From: a virus
Direction: 5' to 3' (one strand)
DNA length: 37,709 bases
IMG/VR virus record: IMGVR_UViG_3300006737_000071
Span: 1 to 37,709 of that record
In this document: in pieces, positions 1 through 7,930 of the stretch
How positions within the stretch are numbered: the stretch's first letter is position 1
How the letters are laid out: each line of letters begins with the position of its first letter
Notes under the pieces: generated by a model
Database searches by the model: none
Told to the model about the DNA's origin: nothing
What the model saw: only the letters and a program-made list of their open reading frames with translations
Translations under genes and position numbers: made by a program

Positions 1-1
1 A

Positions 2-1135
2 ATTAAAATTATTAATAATTCTATGTATGGTTCACTAACAGCACCACAAGTTTTTAACTGGGGAGATGTTATGAAAGGAGAAGAAGTTACTTGTACTGCT
101 AGGATGTATCTTAGATTATTAGTTAGGTTTTTTGAAAATAGGGGGTTTATACCTCTTGTATTAGATACTGATGGATGTAATTTTAGTGTACCGGAGTCAA
201 CAAAAAAATATACTTATGTAGGAAAAGGAATACATCATTTTGTAAAAGAGGGTAAGGAGTATAGTGGTACACCCGCAGTGGTTGCTGAGTTTAATGACAC
301 ATATATGAGAGGTGTTATGGGGTTAGACATAGATGGTTTTTGGAAATCCTCAATAAACGTATCTCGTAAAAATTACGCTGATTTAACAGAGGATGGTAAA
401 GTAGATATTGTTGGAAACACAATTAAATCTAAGGCCCTACCAGATTACATTAAGGAGTTTATTGATAATGGTTTGGAGATGTTATTAAATGGTAAAGGAC
501 CAGAGTTTATAGAATACTACTATGAACATTTACAAAATATCTATGATTGTAAAATACCACTTAGTAAGATAGCATCTAAATCCAGAGTTAAAAGAACAGT
601 TAAATCCTACATTAATAGAGGTAACAATAAAGCCGGAAATCCTCTTCCTTCACAAGCACATATGGAATTAATTATAAAGAACAATCTTAGAGTTAGTTTA
701 GGTGATACGATTTTCTATGTAAACAATGGTACTAGGGCGTCTCATGGGGACATACAAAAGAAAAAAGGAGAATTAACTTTTAATTGTTATCTGTTAGATA
801 AAGACCAAATGGAAAAAAATCCCACATTATTAGGAGAGTATAATAAAGCTAGATACATATCCAATTTTAATAAAAGAGTTAAACCGTTGTTGGTTTCTTT
901 TGAACCAGCGATAAGAGATAATGTATTAAAGGCGGTAGATAAAAAAGGTTTATTAGAACCAAGAGAATATTATACCAAAACACAAATGTCACTAATATCT
1001 GGAATTCCTTTTGCAGAAAAAGACCAAGATACTATGGAGGATTTGATGAAAATGGATGAAAGAGAAGTAGTGTTTTGGTCAGATATTAAAAGTTCCCCTA
1101 AAGAACACCTAATGTCGGTTTTAGAGATAAAATAG
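2..1135 (+). CDS. 43: Family B DNA polymerase, C-terminal part (5' end outside window)
   Basis: This is the C-terminal 377 residues of a replicative family B DNA polymerase; the frame is open to the left edge, so the visible ATG at 23 is internal. Motif B is readable at the very start (KIINNSMYG, bases 5-31, matching KxxxNSxYG), followed by motif C as LDTDG (bases 161-175), which holds the metal-binding aspartates of the palm. A KxY-type element follows (RKNYADLTEDGK), then a thumb-like region ending in a Glu/Lys-rich tail. The usual motif C is DTDS; here the last residue is Gly, a variant seen in some phage and archaeal polymerases. It would copy the phage genome together with the gp32-like protein encoded at the right end. 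Identification is firm; the gp43 equivalence is inferred from the T4-like context. Confidence 0.9.
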   Translation: MKIINNSMYGSLTAPQVFNWGDVMKGEEVTCTARMYLRLLVRFFENRGFIPLVLDTDGCNFSVPESTKKYTYVGKGIHHFVKEGKEYSGTPAVVAEFNDTYMRGVMGLDIDGFWKSSINVSRKNYADLTEDGKVDIVGNTIKSKALPDYIKEFIDNGLEMLLNGKGPEFIEYYYEHLQNIYDCKIPLSKIASKSRVKRTVKSYINRGNNKAGNPLPSQAHMELIIKNNLRVSLGDTIFYVNNGTRASHGDIQKKKGELTFNCYLLDKDQMEKNPTLLGEYNKARYISNFNKRVKPLLVSFEPAIRDNVLKAVDKKGLLEPREYYTKTQMSLISGIPFAEKDQDTMEDLMKMDEREVVFWSDIKSSPKEHLMSVLEIK

Positions 1136-1176
1136 ACAATTCAAGATAAAATCCTAAACGTTTTATTATGGTTTGA

Positions 1177-1184
1177 TATTTATA
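1177..1184 (+). promoter_or_regulatory. Late promoter TATTTATA
   Basis: TATTTATAGTA stands 16 bases before the ATG at 1201. The same octamer precedes eight other genes or operons here, at short distance. By analogy with T4 late promoters (TATAAATA about 10 bases before the start point), transcription would begin near 1190 and leave a leader of about 10 bases. Confidence 0.7.
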
Positions 1185-1200
1185 GTATAAAACAGATACT

Positions 1201-1785
1201 ATGAAAAAGAAAAACTTAGAGGAGTTGATAGATTCGACTGGAAGTATAATTTCAGGTGACTACACTATTAATCATGATTTTGGTAGTGACAAAACTTCTG
1301 ATCAATACGAAAAACTTACTAGACAAGGAGCTTCTAATTTTTATGGTTATCGTAGATGGTGGGGAGAAGATGATGAAAACAAACCGTATTCAAAACTAGC
1401 AGATAAACTACAACACAATCCAAGAAAATTTTATGAAATTCTAAAAAAGAACAATAAACAAAGTTCTTTTGAGGATTATTTTGCTAAAGATAAGATGCAG
1501 GAATCTGAAGAACTAATGAAAGATATGTTGGAGGATATAGTTAAAAGTGGTCCATATAATGATATTATTCCTAATAATGAAGAAACTAATATAATGAGTT
1601 TATCAGAATATTCGGATGAGGACCCTATATTAGTTAAGTGGGTAATGTTAGTTAAAGAATTATGGAATGAAAGAGAAAACAATGAAAGGTTAATAATTTT
1701 TAATGATTTAATTAATGATATTGATTTTACTTCGGTTCCACAAAATATAAAAGATGAGTTAACAAGAATGATAAATGGCGAATAG
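1201..1785 (+). CDS. Hypothetical late protein, first gene of a small-gene operon
   Basis: A 194-residue acidic protein that I do not recognise. It is soluble, with no signal peptide or membrane segment. An aromatic patch near residue 50 (YGYRRWWGEDD) is followed by a helical, Glu/Lys/Asn-rich remainder, with many acidic residues between 95 and 160. The start is set by a late promoter 16 bases upstream. The 3' end overlaps the next gene by 11 bases, so translation of the two is probably coupled. Late expression and co-transcription with the following genes suggest a virion or assembly role, but no function can be assigned. Confidence 0.75.
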   Translation: MKKKNLEELIDSTGSIISGDYTINHDFGSDKTSDQYEKLTRQGASNFYGYRRWWGEDDENKPYSKLADKLQHNPRKFYEILKKNNKQSSFEDYFAKDKMQESEELMKDMLEDIVKSGPYNDIIPNNEETNIMSLSEYSDEDPILVKWVMLVKELWNERENNERLIIFNDLINDIDFTSVPQNIKDELTRMINGE

Positions 1786-2251
1786 TGATCTTTATGGAAA
1801 TAAATGGACTGTACCTAATAATGTCATTAATTCATTAAACTCGGAATTAAAAAGAAATGATAAAAATATAAAGGGTTATAAAAGAGCTCAAAATATTGTT
1901 TCGGATAAAACTATGACTTATTCTATGTTAAAAAGGATGAAAAATTTTTTTGATTCTTTTTCTGGAAATAAAACCGATAGAGAATATTTAATAGCGGGGG
2001 GTGAGTCAATGGAAAAGTGGGTAAACTCAACTCTAGAAAAATCTAGAGGAAGTGTTACCAGAGAAAAAAGGTCTAAGGCCGACGCTGGTATGAAAAATCA
2101 ATTCAAAAAAACCCACACCAAAGACAGAGACAATAAAAATGTAACAAAAAGTAATGTGGCGAGAATAACTGGTAATTCTCGTGATATAATGAATAATAGG
2201 GCAATATATAAAGAAATGACCACAATAATAAATAAATTAATTAAAGAATAG
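1775..2251 (+). CDS. Hypothetical basic protein
   Basis: A 158-residue, strongly basic protein (Lys/Arg/Asn-rich). Features are an N-terminal stretch with GYKRAQNIVSDKTMTYSMLK, then KRMKNFFDSF, a glycine turn (IAGGESMEKWVNSTL) and a C-terminal basic tail. This arrangement resembles a conserved family of small proteins in marine myoviruses whose function I cannot name. The start overlaps the end of the upstream gene by 11 bases, which suggests translational coupling; it is followed after 4 bases by the next gene. The charge could suit nucleic acid contact, for example in head or packaging, but that is only a guess. Confidence 0.75.
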   Translation: MANSDLYGNKWTVPNNVINSLNSELKRNDKNIKGYKRAQNIVSDKTMTYSMLKRMKNFFDSFSGNKTDREYLIAGGESMEKWVNSTLEKSRGSVTREKRSKADAGMKNQFKKTHTKDRDNKNVTKSNVARITGNSRDIMNNRAIYKEMTTIINKLIKE

Positions 2252-2255
2252 AATT

Positions 2256-2591
2256 ATGGCACAAACATTAGATGAAGTAGCAAACGCAAAAAGAGACGAA
2301 GCGTTCGCATTAAATCAAAGTAAATTTGGTTACGACGAAACAGTAGCTTATAGCTACAACCACCCAAATGCACAAGCAGATGGAGATGCGAAAGGTAGAG
2401 GAAACTCTAATTTTGCAGGTGGTGCGGTTGGTGGATATGCAGCACCTTCAGATGCACAAGTTGGTACAAGTATAGATGTAGAAAAAAGAGATGAGGCTAT
2501 CTCATACAATGGAACATTAACTGGAATGTCTCCTGAAACACCTTATACTGGTCCAGAATTATCTGAATATCCATATCAGTCTAACCCTTAA
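2256..2591 (+). CDS. Hypothetical Gly/Ala/Asn-rich small protein
   Basis: A 111-residue protein of low complexity, rich in Ala, Gly, Asn, Tyr and acidic residues, without Cys or hydrophobic segments. It contains a diverged internal duplication: AKRDEAFALNQ near residue 12 and EKRDEAISYNG near residue 78, each followed by a Tyr/Pro-rich run. It starts 4 bases after the preceding stop with no Shine-Dalgarno sequence. Composition suggests an unstructured or surface-exposed virion protein. No family recognised. Confidence 0.65.
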   Translation: MAQTLDEVANAKRDEAFALNQSKFGYDETVAYSYNHPNAQADGDAKGRGNSNFAGGAVGGYAAPSDAQVGTSIDVEKRDEAISYNGTLTGMSPETPYTGPELSEYPYQSNP

Positions 2592-2603
2592 AACTAATAA
2601 ATA

Positions 2604-2972
2604 ATGAAGTTAACTTCTGTATTTAAGGATATAATCTTAGAGGCGGTAAATAGAAATCAAATAATTTCCGCAATAAACAATCGTAATGTGTGTACAATAT
2701 ATTATGAGGGGGACACAATTTCCAATCCTGGTTATAGAGAAATAGAACCTTACGTTTACGGATTATCAAAAAGAGAAAATCCGGTAGTTAGGGCGTATCA
2801 GTTAGAGGGTAAAACAGATTCCCCAGAAAATATGCCTGGTTGGAGATTATTTAGAGTGGACAGAATGGTTGACTTTGTGAATAGTGGTGATATATTTAAT
2901 GAAGCAAAACCTTTATATAACCCTAGTGGAGATAAGGATATGACAAGAATATACGCACAAGCAAAATTTTAA
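2604..2972 (+). CDS. WYL-domain-like protein
   Basis: A 122-residue protein whose central part (residues 22-98) reads like a compact WYL domain: a strand with CTIYYEGD, then GYREIEPYVYGLSK, VRAYQLEGK and GWRLFRVDRM. WYL domains bind ligands or nucleic acid in bacterial regulators and phage-defence repressors; stand-alone versions without a helix-turn-helix occur in phages. The N-terminus (MKLTSVFKDIILEAVNRNQI) is a predicted amphipathic helix. It sits 2 bases before the next gene in a late operon, so it is made with the virion genes, which is odd for a regulator. The domain call is by eye from the strand pattern and the EPY/GWRLFRVDR signature; role unknown. Confidence 0.65.
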   Translation: MKLTSVFKDIILEAVNRNQIISAINNRNVCTIYYEGDTISNPGYREIEPYVYGLSKRENPVVRAYQLEGKTDSPENMPGWRLFRVDRMVDFVNSGDIFNEAKPLYNPSGDKDMTRIYAQAKF

Positions 2973-2974
2973 TT

Positions 2975-3562
2975 ATGGCAGAAGCACCAGTAGATATAAG
3001 ACAATTAGCAGGAATTCTAAATAAATCTAAATCAGTATTAGATAAAGTAGAATCACAAATGGGCCCAAGTGGAAACGGAGGAGAGTATTCCCAAAGGGGT
3101 ATTAATGAAAATAATGCACCTTTACCATCAGGTATGATTGACTCTTCACAAATGTTAACAAGTTTACCTCCAGGAGCCGCTCCTAAAATGACAAGTGACC
3201 CAACACAACCTATAAGAAGAACTCTTAAAAACGCAAAAACAACTAGAATGCCAAAAGAGATAGTAGAGGCTATGATTAATAACACTGTGGCTGACCCAAC
3301 TAATAACACCGCTGATTTAGATCCAGAATTAGTAAAAATGATTAATCCAAACTCTGGAAATAAAAAAGAAGTTATACAAGAAAGGGTTGAGCAACCTCAA
3401 ATTAATACATCAAATACACAAGAACTTAAAACTTTAATTAGAGAAGTTGTTGAAGAAATTATTGTTGAAAGGAAAGTTGATGAACAGGTACAAATACGTG
3501 TCGGTGATACTATCTTCACGGGAAAAATAACAAAATCTAAATCTATAAACAAAAAATCTTAA
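2975..3562 (+). CDS. Hypothetical late protein with helical C-terminus
   Basis: A 195-residue protein of unknown function. Residues 1-30 are helical (DIRQLAGILNKSKSVLDKV), residues 30-110 are Pro/Gly/Asn/Ser-rich and probably disordered, residues 145-170 form an acidic helix (LKTLIREVVEEIIVERK), and the last 25 residues are strand-like and basic (VQIRVGDTIFTGKITK). Two structured ends joined by a flexible linker would suit an assembly or connector protein, but this is inference. It starts 2 bases after the WYL-like gene, and the next mini-gene starts 2 bases after its stop, each with the same junction (AATTATGG). Confidence 0.7.
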   Translation: MAEAPVDIRQLAGILNKSKSVLDKVESQMGPSGNGGEYSQRGINENNAPLPSGMIDSSQMLTSLPPGAAPKMTSDPTQPIRRTLKNAKTTRMPKEIVEAMINNTVADPTNNTADLDPELVKMINPNSGNKKEVIQERVEQPQINTSNTQELKTLIREVVEEIIVERKVDEQVQIRVGDTIFTGKITKSKSINKKS

Positions 3563-3564
3563 TT

Positions 3565-3642
3565 ATGGAAAATTCTTGTAAAGGAAAAAAAGGTGGATGT
3601 TTGGCAACTAGTGATACAGGTAGTACCGCTTCAGAAAAATAG
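3565..3642 (+). CDS. 25-residue Cys-containing mini-protein
   Basis: A short frame encoding MENSCKGKKGGCLATSDTG and six further residues. It starts 2 bases after the preceding stop with the junction AATTATGG, the same arrangement as at 2975 and close to that at 2256, which is the main argument that it is translated. The CxxxxxxC pair and the Ser/Thr/Gly-rich tail recall Cys-containing segments elsewhere in this window. It is the last frame before the next late promoter. Such a short frame could be chance. Confidence 0.4.
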   Translation: MENSCKGKKGGCLATSDTGSTASEK

Positions 3643-3681
3643 AAAACCCTAACTTATACATCCGTTTTATTATATTCTTAA

Positions 3682-3689
3682 TATTTATA
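3682..3689 (+). promoter_or_regulatory. Late promoter TATTTATA
   Basis: TATTTATA followed by TAAAAAG, 18 bases before the ATG of the neck gene at 3708. It opens the neck/fibre transcription unit. Confidence 0.65.
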
Positions 3690-3707
3690 TAAAAAGAATA
3701 TACCACT

Positions 3708-4829
3708 ATGGCAACAAATATTACTCCGGATGATAGAACCGACTTATTTACTAAAACTAGACATAGATTAGGGGCTCCAGTTAGAAAAGTAGAAGTAACT
3801 AATGACCAATTGGACACACTCCTCTCAATTGCAGTTGAAGACTATGTACAGTACCAATACGAGTGGTTAGTGGACAATCAATGGCCGTCATTAATTGGTT
3901 TAGATGTTAGTGAAACTGATACCGCGATAAACTTAACAACAAGAGATTTCGATTACGAAACTCAATTTACATACGCTTACTCCAAAGCGGTAGGATTACA
4001 ATCAAGAGGTCCTTGGGAACTTAAAACTGATTTTGTCGAATTAGTATCCAATCAACAACAATACTTAATACCAGCAAATCGAGAACTTAATGAAGTTTTA
4101 TGGTTTACACCACCTAGTTTGGACCAAGCGGTTATCGACCCATTTATGGGAATTGGTGGGGCTTTTGGTGCAGGATTTGGTGGAGAAGGTGGTTTGGCAC
4201 AATTTGGTATGGGTTCTTATTACGTAATGCCAGCTTTTGATGTGTTATTAAGACAGTCTGATAGAAATCTAAAAAATAGACTTATTAGAGGTGATTTAAC
4301 TTATAAGGTTACTGCAGCTCCAAGTGGACAACGATATCTTTGGATCATGCCAGTTCCTGGGGGGTCTTATGATTATGGAAACACTTCATTATATAAAGGA
4401 AAAGTATGGTATAGATATTATGAGATTGTACCAGAAAATGAGGAACAGGACAGGGAAGCTTGTTTACAAGCAAACACTGATGTAATTAAACTACCATCAG
4501 ATGTTCCATTAGATTCAATTGATTATTCGTCATTAAACTTACCTTCTAAGATTTGGGTTCGTAGATATCTTTTAGGGTTAGCAAAAGAAACCTTAGGACG
4601 TATTAGAGGTAAATTTTCAGGATCATTAAACGTACCAGGTGCAGAAGTTTCTATGGATTACCAATCTTTATTAGATGAAGGTAAGGATGAACAGTCTAAA
4701 CTTATTGAGGAACTTGGGGAAAGATTAACAAGTATGAGTAACTTTGGACAAACGGAACAAAGAGCAAGTGAGGCTGAATCGATAAATAAATCTCTACAAT
4801 ACAGACCACTGGGTATGTATGTAATATAG
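3708..4829 (+). CDS. 13: Neck / head-completion protein (gp13-like)
   Basis: A 373-residue protein resembling the gp13 neck subunit of T4-like phages, which with gp14 closes the filled head and forms the platform for the tail. The N-terminal helical segment (residues 5-60, with RHRLGAPVRKVEVTNDQLD and a YVQYQYEWL helix) and the C-terminal RYLLGLAKETLGRIRGKFSG region with a long helix are typical of the family. T4 gp13 has 309 residues; a glycine-rich loop near residues 147-170 (GIGGAFGAGFGGEGG) accounts for part of the excess. It lies first in its operon, directly before a fibre gene. Its usual partner, the gp14-like gene, is separated from it by the fibre and the opposite-strand helicase. 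Confidence 0.75.
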   Translation: MATNITPDDRTDLFTKTRHRLGAPVRKVEVTNDQLDTLLSIAVEDYVQYQYEWLVDNQWPSLIGLDVSETDTAINLTTRDFDYETQFTYAYSKAVGLQSRGPWELKTDFVELVSNQQQYLIPANRELNEVLWFTPPSLDQAVIDPFMGIGGAFGAGFGGEGGLAQFGMGSYYVMPAFDVLLRQSDRNLKNRLIRGDLTYKVTAAPSGQRYLWIMPVPGGSYDYGNTSLYKGKVWYRYYEIVPENEEQDREACLQANTDVIKLPSDVPLDSIDYSSLNLPSKIWVRRYLLGLAKETLGRIRGKFSGSLNVPGAEVSMDYQSLLDEGKDEQSKLIEELGERLTSMSNFGQTEQRASEAESINKSLQYRPLGMYVI

Positions 4830-4835
4830 TTTCTT

Positions 4836-6050
4836 ATGGCATTTACAACATTAGTTGATTATTCTAGACAGTTAAGACAATTCCAAGATACAAGTGCTGA
4901 GTTTTCTGGTAATACAAAAATTTTAGGTACTCTTGAGTTGGGGGCTGTAATTACCGATGGGGACATTGTTGGTTATCCTTATTATTCTAAATTTTATATG
5001 AGTTCTAGTACTGTCACTACAACTCCTTATATGAGATATAGTCCAGTTACAAGGGCTTGGGAATTTACAATGCCGTATCCTAATAACAGTAGTTCTGTTT
5101 ACGAAGTTAATAGAATGAAATTTAATCTTAACGATAATGGATTAAACGGTCAGTACGGAGTGTTTTCACAACAAACAGTTTTTAGGTATAAATCCAGTGA
5201 TTGGACAAATATCGAAAATGGGGGTTATCATAATCCAGCCACTGTTATGATTATAGGTAGTGGTACTACAAGTGCTAGTACCGCATTTACAGTTTCAAAT
5301 TACGACGCATCTACCGGTATTGGGATGACTGGTTTAACTATTGACGATGGAATGAATATTAGAATTGGTGATCGAAGACCATATGCTAATGTTGACTCAA
5401 ACACATGTCAAGTTTTTCTAGGTCCAGGGGGAGTGTTAAATAACGTAGAACTTTTTGATACTTTGAAAATTGGTTCCGAAGGACTTGTTGGTACAACCGC
5501 TTCCTTAAGGCACTTAAAAATGAACATTGATTATGAATACGATAGTTCTTGGGTTTATAATCTAAAACCGGCACAATTTGAGTTTAAGAAGTTTCCAGGA
5601 AATGTACAATATGGTCTTATAGCGGAAGATGTTAACGACATTAATCCTAATTTCGCTAAATTTAATAGTGATGGTACATTAAGAGGGGTAAAAGATGAAC
5701 TATTATCTTCTGTTATTCTTAAAGAATTAATTGAGTTAAGAAAAAAAGTTGATCCGGATTTCAGAAAAGATTATGAAGAAGATAAAGTAAAAGTGATATC
5801 AAGCGACTATGATATTATTCATGATGGTACAATAATTGCTCGTGGTGGTAATGAAATTAAATTAAATATTTCTGAGTCTTTATCAGGAATAGTTAGGATT
5901 AAATCTTTGGCGAATGTTACAGTAAGTTCTAGTAGATTAATAGATGAAAAGTGGGAAGAAATGCAATTAGAAAACGGTAGTAGTATTAGTTTATTGTGTC
6001 ATGAAGAATTTATTTACATACTTTCTTCAGACGGAGACAAGATTAAATAA
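4836..6050 (+). CDS. Fibre/appendage protein with S74 intramolecular chaperone domain
   Basis: A 404-residue protein. Residues 1-215 are rich in Ser, Thr, Asn and Gly with beta-repeat character, as in trimeric fibres. From about residue 220 comes a peptidase S74 type chaperone domain: SLRHLKMNI has Ser223 and Lys228 at the five-residue spacing of the catalytic Ser-Lys pair, followed by YNLKPAQFEFKK, YGLIAEDVNDINP and a long C-terminal helix (LSSVILKELIELRKK). In this family the domain folds the trimer and then cuts itself off before the serine. Unusually, about 90 further residues of strand-rich sequence follow the helix. The gene starts 6 bases after the gp13-like gene, so it may form a neck-attached fibre as fibritin does beside gp13 in T4; this is inference. 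Confidence 0.8.
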   Translation: MAFTTLVDYSRQLRQFQDTSAEFSGNTKILGTLELGAVITDGDIVGYPYYSKFYMSSSTVTTTPYMRYSPVTRAWEFTMPYPNNSSSVYEVNRMKFNLNDNGLNGQYGVFSQQTVFRYKSSDWTNIENGGYHNPATVMIIGSGTTSASTAFTVSNYDASTGIGMTGLTIDDGMNIRIGDRRPYANVDSNTCQVFLGPGGVLNNVELFDTLKIGSEGLVGTTASLRHLKMNIDYEYDSSWVYNLKPAQFEFKKFPGNVQYGLIAEDVNDINPNFAKFNSDGTLRGVKDELLSSVILKELIELRKKVDPDFRKDYEEDKVKVISSDYDIIHDGTIIARGGNEIKLNISESLSGIVRIKSLANVTVSSSRLIDEKWEEMQLENGSSISLLCHEEFIYILSSDGDKIK

Positions 6051-7818
6051 AACTTAACTGGTCAATTAAACTCTCCACAATATCATCTTGGGAGTACTCA
6101 CCCATTATAGTGTCGATATTTTTTTGTTTACTCTTAAGTGATTTATATATAATTTCTTCAACTGTCTTATCAAAAATAGGGTAGTAAACATTAACTTTTT
6201 TATTTTGTCCAATTCTATAAGCTCTGTCTTCGGCTTGAGAGTGAGATTTTGGTACCCAATCTAAACTATTCATTATAACTACTTCTCCTTCTGTTAGAGT
6301 AATACCAACACCAGCGGACATTATATTACCAATAAAAACTCTTACTTTGTTGTTTGTTTGAAATGACTCAACACTTTTTTCTTTTTCTTCTAATGACATA
6401 GAACCATTATGTCTAACAGCAACTTTTTTGAATTGGTCAAATATAATTTGTTGTTCATTGTTAAAATTTGTAAAAACTATTACTTTTTTACCTTGTTCGA
6501 CTAAATCTTTTATAAATGGAATTGTGTGTCTTGTTTTCTCTTCTGCTAAAAACTTTCTAAGAGTTACTAATTTAGTCATGTGTTGTGCTAAATTGGCATG
6601 ACCGTGTTTAAGAGACCAGGATTTGTATTCTCCCATTATTTCTTGATATCCTGAAGCGTTTTCGAGTTGGTGATATATTGGTGATACTATTTTTGGTGGT
6701 AAATCTATAATATCTTCTTTTTTTCTCCTAAGGATACAATCTTGAGTATATTCATGAAGTTCTTGTAAATTTGAGGCCCCTTTTGTGTCCCATATTAATC
6801 TTCCTCCCTGTCCTCTAAATCTTTTAGCATCACAATACCTTTTAACAAAATGTACCCAATCCTGACTAATTGTAGTTCTACATATTTTTAATAAGTTATA
6901 AAAATCTATAGGTCGATTTGCAACTGGGGTACCAGTCAATAACCACACTTTTTTAATTTTTTTAACAAAATCCATAACAATTTTAGTTCTTTTAGATGTT
7001 GTGTTCTTAATAGCGTGAGCTTCATCAACTATAACAAGATCAAAATCAGAATTTGTAATTACACTTTTTGTTGTTTGTGACACCCCCTTATTTTTTGTAG
7101 GTAAAAAGTGAAAGTTTTTAAGAATATCAAAATTAATTATATTCCATTTTTTTGTTTCCCCCCATTTTTTTCCATTTATAATATTAATATCTTCTTCACT
7201 ATCATAGTTACCAATTTCTTTTTTCCAATTTAACTTTAAGGAAGAGGGACATACCACTAATATTCTTTTTGCCCCACTTAATTTAGCACCTATTACTGCG
7301 GATGTAGTTTTACCTAATCCCATGTCATCAGATAATATAAACCTATCGTACTCTAATAATTTTATAATAGCTTCTCTTTGATGAACCATTGGTGGACGAT
7401 GTGAATACTCCTTATAATCTATTACACCTACTTCATTTTTTACCCTTTCTTTAACAATGTGTTTTTTAGGTATCCATACCATAGTTGGGGAATTTTGGTT
7501 TTTACTAAATTTAACCATTACATGTAAGGTATCCTTCATATTTGATAGGATTTTAACTATGTTAAATTTTAATGGGGTTTTAACTAAAAGGTGTTCTTCT
7601 TGTAGTCTTGTGGCAAAGTAATTACTGACACATATCTCTTTATCCACCTCTACAGGAATTTTTCTATAGTTATGTTGGATATACTCAATTTGTTTTTGGG
7701 TAGGTTTAATACTACTTGAATTCTTAAATCTGGCTTTAAGAGTTAGTAAATAGTCGTTCTTACCTTCGTAAGTCTTAACTAAAGATATGTAATCTTTTAT
7801 ACGGTTTGGATCCAGCAT
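6043..7818 (-). CDS. SNF2-family DNA helicase/translocase
   Basis: A 591-residue superfamily 2 ATPase of the SNF2 type, related in layout to SMARCAL1-like and bacterial SNF2 proteins. Motifs are complete: Q-motif region VHQREAI (145-151), Walker A DDMGLGKT (164-171), DEAH (265-268), LTGTP (294-298), a second RecA lobe with VIVFTNF and, near 528-538, QAEDRAYRIGQ. The first 140 residues form a separate N-terminal region that may bind DNA. It probably remodels replication or recombination forks, a job that UvsW does in T4. It is the only large minus-strand gene and lies between the gp13/fibre and gp14/gp15 units; its stop overlaps the fibre stop by 8 bases. Opposite orientation suggests early or middle expression apart from the late genes. 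Confidence 0.93.
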   Translation of the reverse strand: MLDPNRIKDYISLVKTYEGKNDYLLTLKARFKNSSSIKPTQKQIEYIQHNYRKIPVEVDKEICVSNYFATRLQEEHLLVKTPLKFNIVKILSNMKDTLHVMVKFSKNQNSPTMVWIPKKHIVKERVKNEVGVIDYKEYSHRPPMVHQREAIIKLLEYDRFILSDDMGLGKTTSAVIGAKLSGAKRILVVCPSSLKLNWKKEIGNYDSEEDINIINGKKWGETKKWNIINFDILKNFHFLPTKNKGVSQTTKSVITNSDFDLVIVDEAHAIKNTTSKRTKIVMDFVKKIKKVWLLTGTPVANRPIDFYNLLKICRTTISQDWVHFVKRYCDAKRFRGQGGRLIWDTKGASNLQELHEYTQDCILRRKKEDIIDLPPKIVSPIYHQLENASGYQEIMGEYKSWSLKHGHANLAQHMTKLVTLRKFLAEEKTRHTIPFIKDLVEQGKKVIVFTNFNNEQQIIFDQFKKVAVRHNGSMSLEEKEKSVESFQTNNKVRVFIGNIMSAGVGITLTEGEVVIMNSLDWVPKSHSQAEDRAYRIGQNKKVNVYYPIFDKTVEEIIYKSLKSKQKNIDTIMGEYSQDDIVESLIDQLSFI

Positions 7819-7930
7819 GCATTAATTATATTATATTGATCAATTAAATAATTATTAGTTATTAATAGTTATTAGTGGCGTGCTTAATGCTAAAGATTAA
7901 TTATAACTAAGTCAAGAGTATTTATAGTAT
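7819..7930. promoter_or_regulatory. Divergent intergenic region between helicase and gp14-like gene
   Basis: 112 very AT-rich bases between two divergent starts. On the plus side it ends with the late promoter at 7919. The minus side must hold the helicase promoter; a TTGACT hexamer and TAGCAT 17 bases further on are readable on the minus strand (around 7902 and 7880), but this bacterial sigma-70-like reading is weak. AGTTATTA occurs twice, 10 bases apart (7857 and 7867). Confidence 0.4.
7919..7926 (+). promoter_or_regulatory. Late promoter TATTTATA, close to a start codon
   Basis: TATTTATAGTATATG: the octamer ends only 4 bases before the ATG at 7931. If transcription starts 6-7 bases after the octamer as in T4, the mRNA would begin at or just after the A of the start codon, so this gene may be translated from a leaderless message. 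Confidence 0.6.

Noticed and set aside
7852-7875. TTATTAG repeats upstream of the helicase
   Set aside because: Three near-copies with 7 and 10 base spacing in a nearly pure A/T stretch; easily produced by composition.
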